Of a stretch of DNA of 64,000 nucleotides, positions 60,001-64,000 are shown piece after piece. Under the pieces are notes generated by a model. That model saw nothing but the letters and a program-made list of their open reading frames with translations, did no database searches and had not been told where the DNA came from. The position numbers and the translations under genes are program-made. Position 1 is the stretch's first letter; the number at the start of each line of letters is the position of its first letter. Source of the stretch: Saxidomus purpurata (lineage: Eukaryota; Mollusca; Bivalvia; Venerida; Veneridae). Location: NCBI GenBank assembly GCA_022818135.1, contig JAFMSR010000001.1:33033963-33097962 (forward strand). The letters run 5' to 3'.

Positions 60001-63000
60001 CTGCCCAAAGACACGGAGCTTGCCACTTTTCGCTGCTGATGCGGTTATCGGACAAAAGCGGGGCAGGCAAAGCGAGGGCGGTTCACGAACGATGGAAAAG
60101 CTGCCAAGGTATGGTGCTCAGACTGCAGCGATACGGTAGACTCACGGAACGGCAGCACATCATGTTAAATGAAAAAGAAAAGAAAAGAAACTAATTGAAG
60201 AAAAATATACATACCGGACACAACGCGAAAAAATCGGCGCGGTACGGACGCGAACACCGGTATCTTCTTCTGTATTCTTCGGCACAGCCACCTGAAATCC
60301 ACAAACAAACCATTGTTAGTAGAGCAATGAAGTTAATACGGATATACATGCAAACATAAAAGGAACAAAAAGGCAAGTGGCCAACCACTAACACACCCTC
60401 CTCTGCTCTCTGCCCAAAGACACGGAGCTTGCCACTTTTCGCTGCTGATGCGGTTATCGGACAAAAGCGGGGCAGGCAAAGCGAGGGCGGTTCACGAACG
60501 ATGGAAAAGCTGCCAAGGTATGGTGCTCAGACTGCAGCGATACGGTAGACTCACGGAACGGCAGCACATCATGTTAAATGAAAAAGAAAAGAAAAGAAAC
60601 TAATTGAAGAAAAATATACATACCGGACACAACGCGAAAAAATCGGCGCGGTACGGACGCGAACACCGGTATCTTCTTCTGTATTCTTCGGCACAGCCAC
60701 CTGAAATCCACAAACAAACCATTGTTAGTAGAGCAATGAAGTTAATACGGATATACATGCAAACATAAAAGGAACAAAAAGGCAAGTGGCCAACCACTAA
60801 CACACCCTCCTCTGCTCTCTGCCCAAAGACACGGAGCTTGCCACTTTTCGCTGCTGATGCGGTTATCGGACAAAAGCGGGGCAGGCAAAGCGAGGGCGGT
60901 TCACGAACGATGGAAAAGCTGCCAAGGTATGGTGCTCAGACTGCAGCGATACGGTAGACTCACGGAACGGCAGCACATCATGTTAAATGAAAAAGAAAAG
61001 AAAAGAAACTAATTGAAGAAAAATATACATACCGGACACAACGCGAAAAAATCGGCGCGGTACGGACGCGAACACCGGTATCTTCTTCTGTATTCTTCGG
61101 CACAGCCACCTGAAATCCACAAACAAACCATTGTTAGTAGAGCAATGAAGTTAATACGGATATACATGCAAACATAAAAGGAACAAAAAGGCAAGTGGCC
61201 AACCACTAACACACCCTCCTCTGCTCTCTGCCCAAAGACACGGAGCTTGCCACTTTTCGCTGCTGATGCGGTTATCGGACAAAAGCGGGGCAGGCAAAGC
61301 GAGGGCGGTTCACGAACGATGGAAAAGCTGCCAAGGTATGGTGCTCAGACTGCAGCGATACGGTAGACTCACGGAACGGCAGCACATCATGTTAAATGAA
61401 AAAGAAAAGAAAAGAAACTAATTGAAGAAAAATATACATACCGGACACAACGCGAAAAAATCGGCGCGGTACGGACGCGAACACCGGTATCTTCTTCTGT
61501 ATTCTTCGGCACAGCCACCTGAAATCCACAAACAAACCATTGTTAGTAGAGCAATGAAGTTAATACGGATATACATGCAAACATAAAAGGAACAAAAAGG
61601 CAAGTGGCCAACCACTAACACACCCTCCTCTGCTCTCTGCCCAAAGACACGGAGCTTGCCACTTTTCGCTGCTGATGCGGTTATCGGACAAAAGCGGGGC
61701 AGGCAAAGCGAGGGCGGTTCACGAACGATGGAAAAGCTGCCAAGGTATGGTGCTCAGACTGCAGCGATACGGTAGACTCACGGAACGGCAGCACATCATG
61801 TTAAATGAAAAAGAAAAGAAAAGAAACTAATTGAAGAAAAATATACATACCGGACACAACGCGAAAAAATCGGCGCGGTACGGACGCGAACACCGGTATC
61901 TTCTTCTGTATTCTTCGGCACAGCCACCTGAAATCCACAAACAAACCATTGTTAGTAGAGCAATGAAGTTAATACGGATATACATGCAAACATAAAAGGA
62001 ACAAAAAGGCAAGTGGCCAACCACTAACACACCCTCCTCTGCTCTCTGCCCAAAGACACGGAGCTTGCCACTTTTCGCTGCTGATGCGGTTATCGGACAA
62101 AAGCGGGGCAGGCAAAGCGAGGGCGGTTCACGAACGATGGAAAAGCTGCCAAGGTATGGTGCTCAGACTGCAGCGATACGGTAGACTCACGGAACGGCAG
62201 CACATCATGTTAAATGAAAAAGAAAAGAAAAGAAACTAATTGAAGAAAAATATACATACCGGACACAACGCGAAAAAATCGGCGCGGTACGGACGCGAAC
62301 ACCGGTATCTTCTTCTGTATTCTTCGGCACAGCCACCTGAAATCCACAAACAAACCATTGTTAGTAGAGCAATGAAGTTAATACGGATATACATGCAAAC
62401 ATAAAAGGAACAAAAAGGCAAGTGGCCAACCACTAACACACCCTCCTCTGCTCTCTGCCCAAAGACACGGAGCTTGCCACTTTTCGCTGCTGATGCGGTT
62501 ATCGGACAAAAGCGGGGCAGGCAAAGCGAGGGCGGTTCACGAACGATGGAAAAGCTGCCAAGGTATGGTGCTCAGACTGCAGCGATACGGTAGACTCACG
62601 GAACGGCAGCACATCATGTTAAATGAAAAAGAAAAGAAAAGAAACTAATTGAAGAAAAATATACATACCGGACACAACGCGAAAAAATCGGCGCGGTACG
62701 GACGCGAACACCGGTATCTTCTTCTGTATTCTTCGGCACAGCCACCTGAAATCCACAAACAAACCATTGTTAGTAGAGCAATGAAGTTAATACGGATATA
62801 CATGCAAACATAAAAGGAACAAAAAGGCAAGTGGCCAACCACTAACACACCCTCCTCTGCTCTCTGCCCAAAGACACGGAGCTTGCCACTTTTCGCTGCT
62901 GATGCGGTTATCGGACAAAAGCGGGGCAGGCAAAGCGAGGGCGGTTCACGAACGATGGAAAAGCTGCCAAGGTATGGTGCTCAGACTGCAGCGATACGGT

Positions 63001-64000
63001 AGACTCACGGAACGGCAGCACATCATGTTAAATGAAAAAGAAAAGAAAAGAAACTAATTGAAGAAAAATATACATACCGGACACAACGCGAAAAAATCGG
63101 CGCGGTACGGACGCGAACACCGGTATCTTCTTCTGTATTCTTCGGCACAGCCACCTGAAATCCACAAACAAACCATTGTTAGTAGAGCAATGAAGTTAAT
63201 ACGGATATACATGCAAACATAAAAGGAACAAAAAGGCAAGTGGCCAACCACTAACACACCCTCCTCTGCTCTCTGCCCAAAGACACGGAGCTTGCCACTT
63301 TTCGCTGCTGATGCGGTTATCGGACAAAAGCGGGGCAGGCAAAGCGAGGGCGGTTCACGAACGATGGAAAAGCTGCCAAGGTATGGTGCTCAGACTGCAG
63401 CGATACGGTAGACTCACGGAACGGCAGCACATCATGTTAAATGAAAAAGAAAAGAAAAGAAACTAATTGAAGAAAAATATACATACCGGACACAACGCGA
63501 AAAAATCGGCGCGGTACGGACGCGAACACCGGTATCTTCTTCTGTATTCTTCGGCACAGCCACCTGAAATCCACAAACAAACCATTGTTAGTAGAGCAAT
63601 GAAGTTAATACGGATATACATGCAAACATAAAAGGAACAAAAAGGCAAGTGGCCAACCACTAACACACCCTCCTCTGCTCTCTGCCCAAAGACACGGAGC
63701 TTGCCACTTTTCGCTGCTGATGCGGTTATCGGACAAAAGCGGGGCAGGCAAAGCGAGGGCGGTTCACGAACGATGGAAAAGCTGCCAAGGTATGGTGCTC
63801 AGACTGCAGCGATACGGTAGACTCACGGAACGGCAGCACATCATGTTAAATGAAAAAGAAAAGAAAAGAAACTAATTGAAGAAAAATATACATACCGGAC
63901 ACAACGCGAAAAAATCGGCGCGGTACGGACGCGAACACCGGTATCTTCTTCTGTATTCTTCGGCACAGCCACCTGAAATCCACAAACAAACCATTGTTAG
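47982..64000. repeat. 409-bp satellite array (about 39 units), runs off the window
   Basis: From 47982 to the edge the sequence is a head-to-tail array of a 409-bp unit, with almost no substitutions visible by eye. Length variants are 410 bp (extra A at about 49847), 408 (ending near 52026 and 55704), 407 (ending near 54478 and 57742) and 404 (ending near 56108 and 59782). Nearly all of them arise in one purine tract (aatgaaaaagaaaagaaaag). One unit alone has a C-to-T change, near 55577, plus a lost A near 55475. The unit is more GC- and CpG-rich than the flanks. Open frames of 67 (minus) and 83-84 residues (plus, only where the purine tract changes frame) recur because the unit recurs. Confidence 0.98.
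48369..48445 (-). other. 77-nt exon-like segment, first of about 39 copies in the array
   Basis: On the minus strand each unit has TACTAAC (48475-48469 here), the acceptor TTTCAG (AG at 48447-48446, 24 nt after the branch A), 77 nt, then the donor GTATGT. All three frames of the 77 nt are open: VAVPKNTEEDTGVRVRTAP, WLCRRIQKKIPVFASVP and GCAEEYRRRYRCSRPYR. Splicing copy to copy shifts frame by two each time and meets no stop at any junction. The implied intron is 332 nt. This suggests an amplified exon. Transcription is not shown. Confidence 0.4.

Noticed and set aside
48345..63666. A 67-residue minus-strand frame (MLVVGHLPFCSFYVCMY...) with a hydrophobic stretch, present in 38 units, as a gene family
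   Set aside because: It recurs only because the 409-bp unit recurs. It runs across the acceptor site into the exon-like segment, and no start or promoter context supports it.

Overview
The window is eukaryotic: spliced genes, AT-rich introns and intergenic DNA, tRNA-derived SINEs, LINE and DNA-transposon relics, and several tandem-repeat arrays. The repeat vocabulary (copies opening with 'caagagggccatgatagccc', runs of 'gaccttgacc', elements ending in 'gaatagtcgagctaaaaa' or 'gggggtataaa') is what I associate with marine bivalve genomes. The bivalve assignment is from memory of such repeats, not from a search.

Genes. Two paralogous C2H2 zinc-finger genes lie head to tail on the minus strand. 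Copy B (22503-28450) is complete: six coding exons with consistent splice phases give 1803 nt, that is 600 residues plus a stop. The protein has an N-terminal part with a motif repeated twice, an acidic and basic linker, and ten zinc-finger-like modules. Copy A (1210-13553) has the first three coding exons at matching phases; its finger exons would lie left of base 1. Its second coding intron is 9.6 kb, against 1.75 kb in copy B, because it holds a 38-bp satellite of about 170 units and several dispersed repeats. Between the two genes is a single spliced-looking exon of a MULE-type transposase (15389-15504).

Middle region (28.5-47.7 kb). I see no convincing host gene. It holds a 1024-bp DNA transposon with a 5-bp target duplication, a 30-bp minisatellite (about 32.26-33.45 kb), relics of two non-LTR retrotransposons, several tRNA-derived SINEs (one tandemly duplicated), and small foldback elements.

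Right region (47982 to the window edge). A very homogeneous 409-bp array of about 39 units runs off the right end. On the minus strand every unit carries an ordered set of splicing signals: a TACTAAC branch-point sequence, a TTTCAG acceptor 24 nt further on, a 77-nt exon-like segment open in all three frames, and a GTATGT donor. The array may therefore be an amplified exon plus intron. At its left end the segment loses the donor and runs into stop codons in all three frames, as a terminal exon would. This is the most unusual structure in the window. Whether it is transcribed or spliced cannot be judged from sequence alone.
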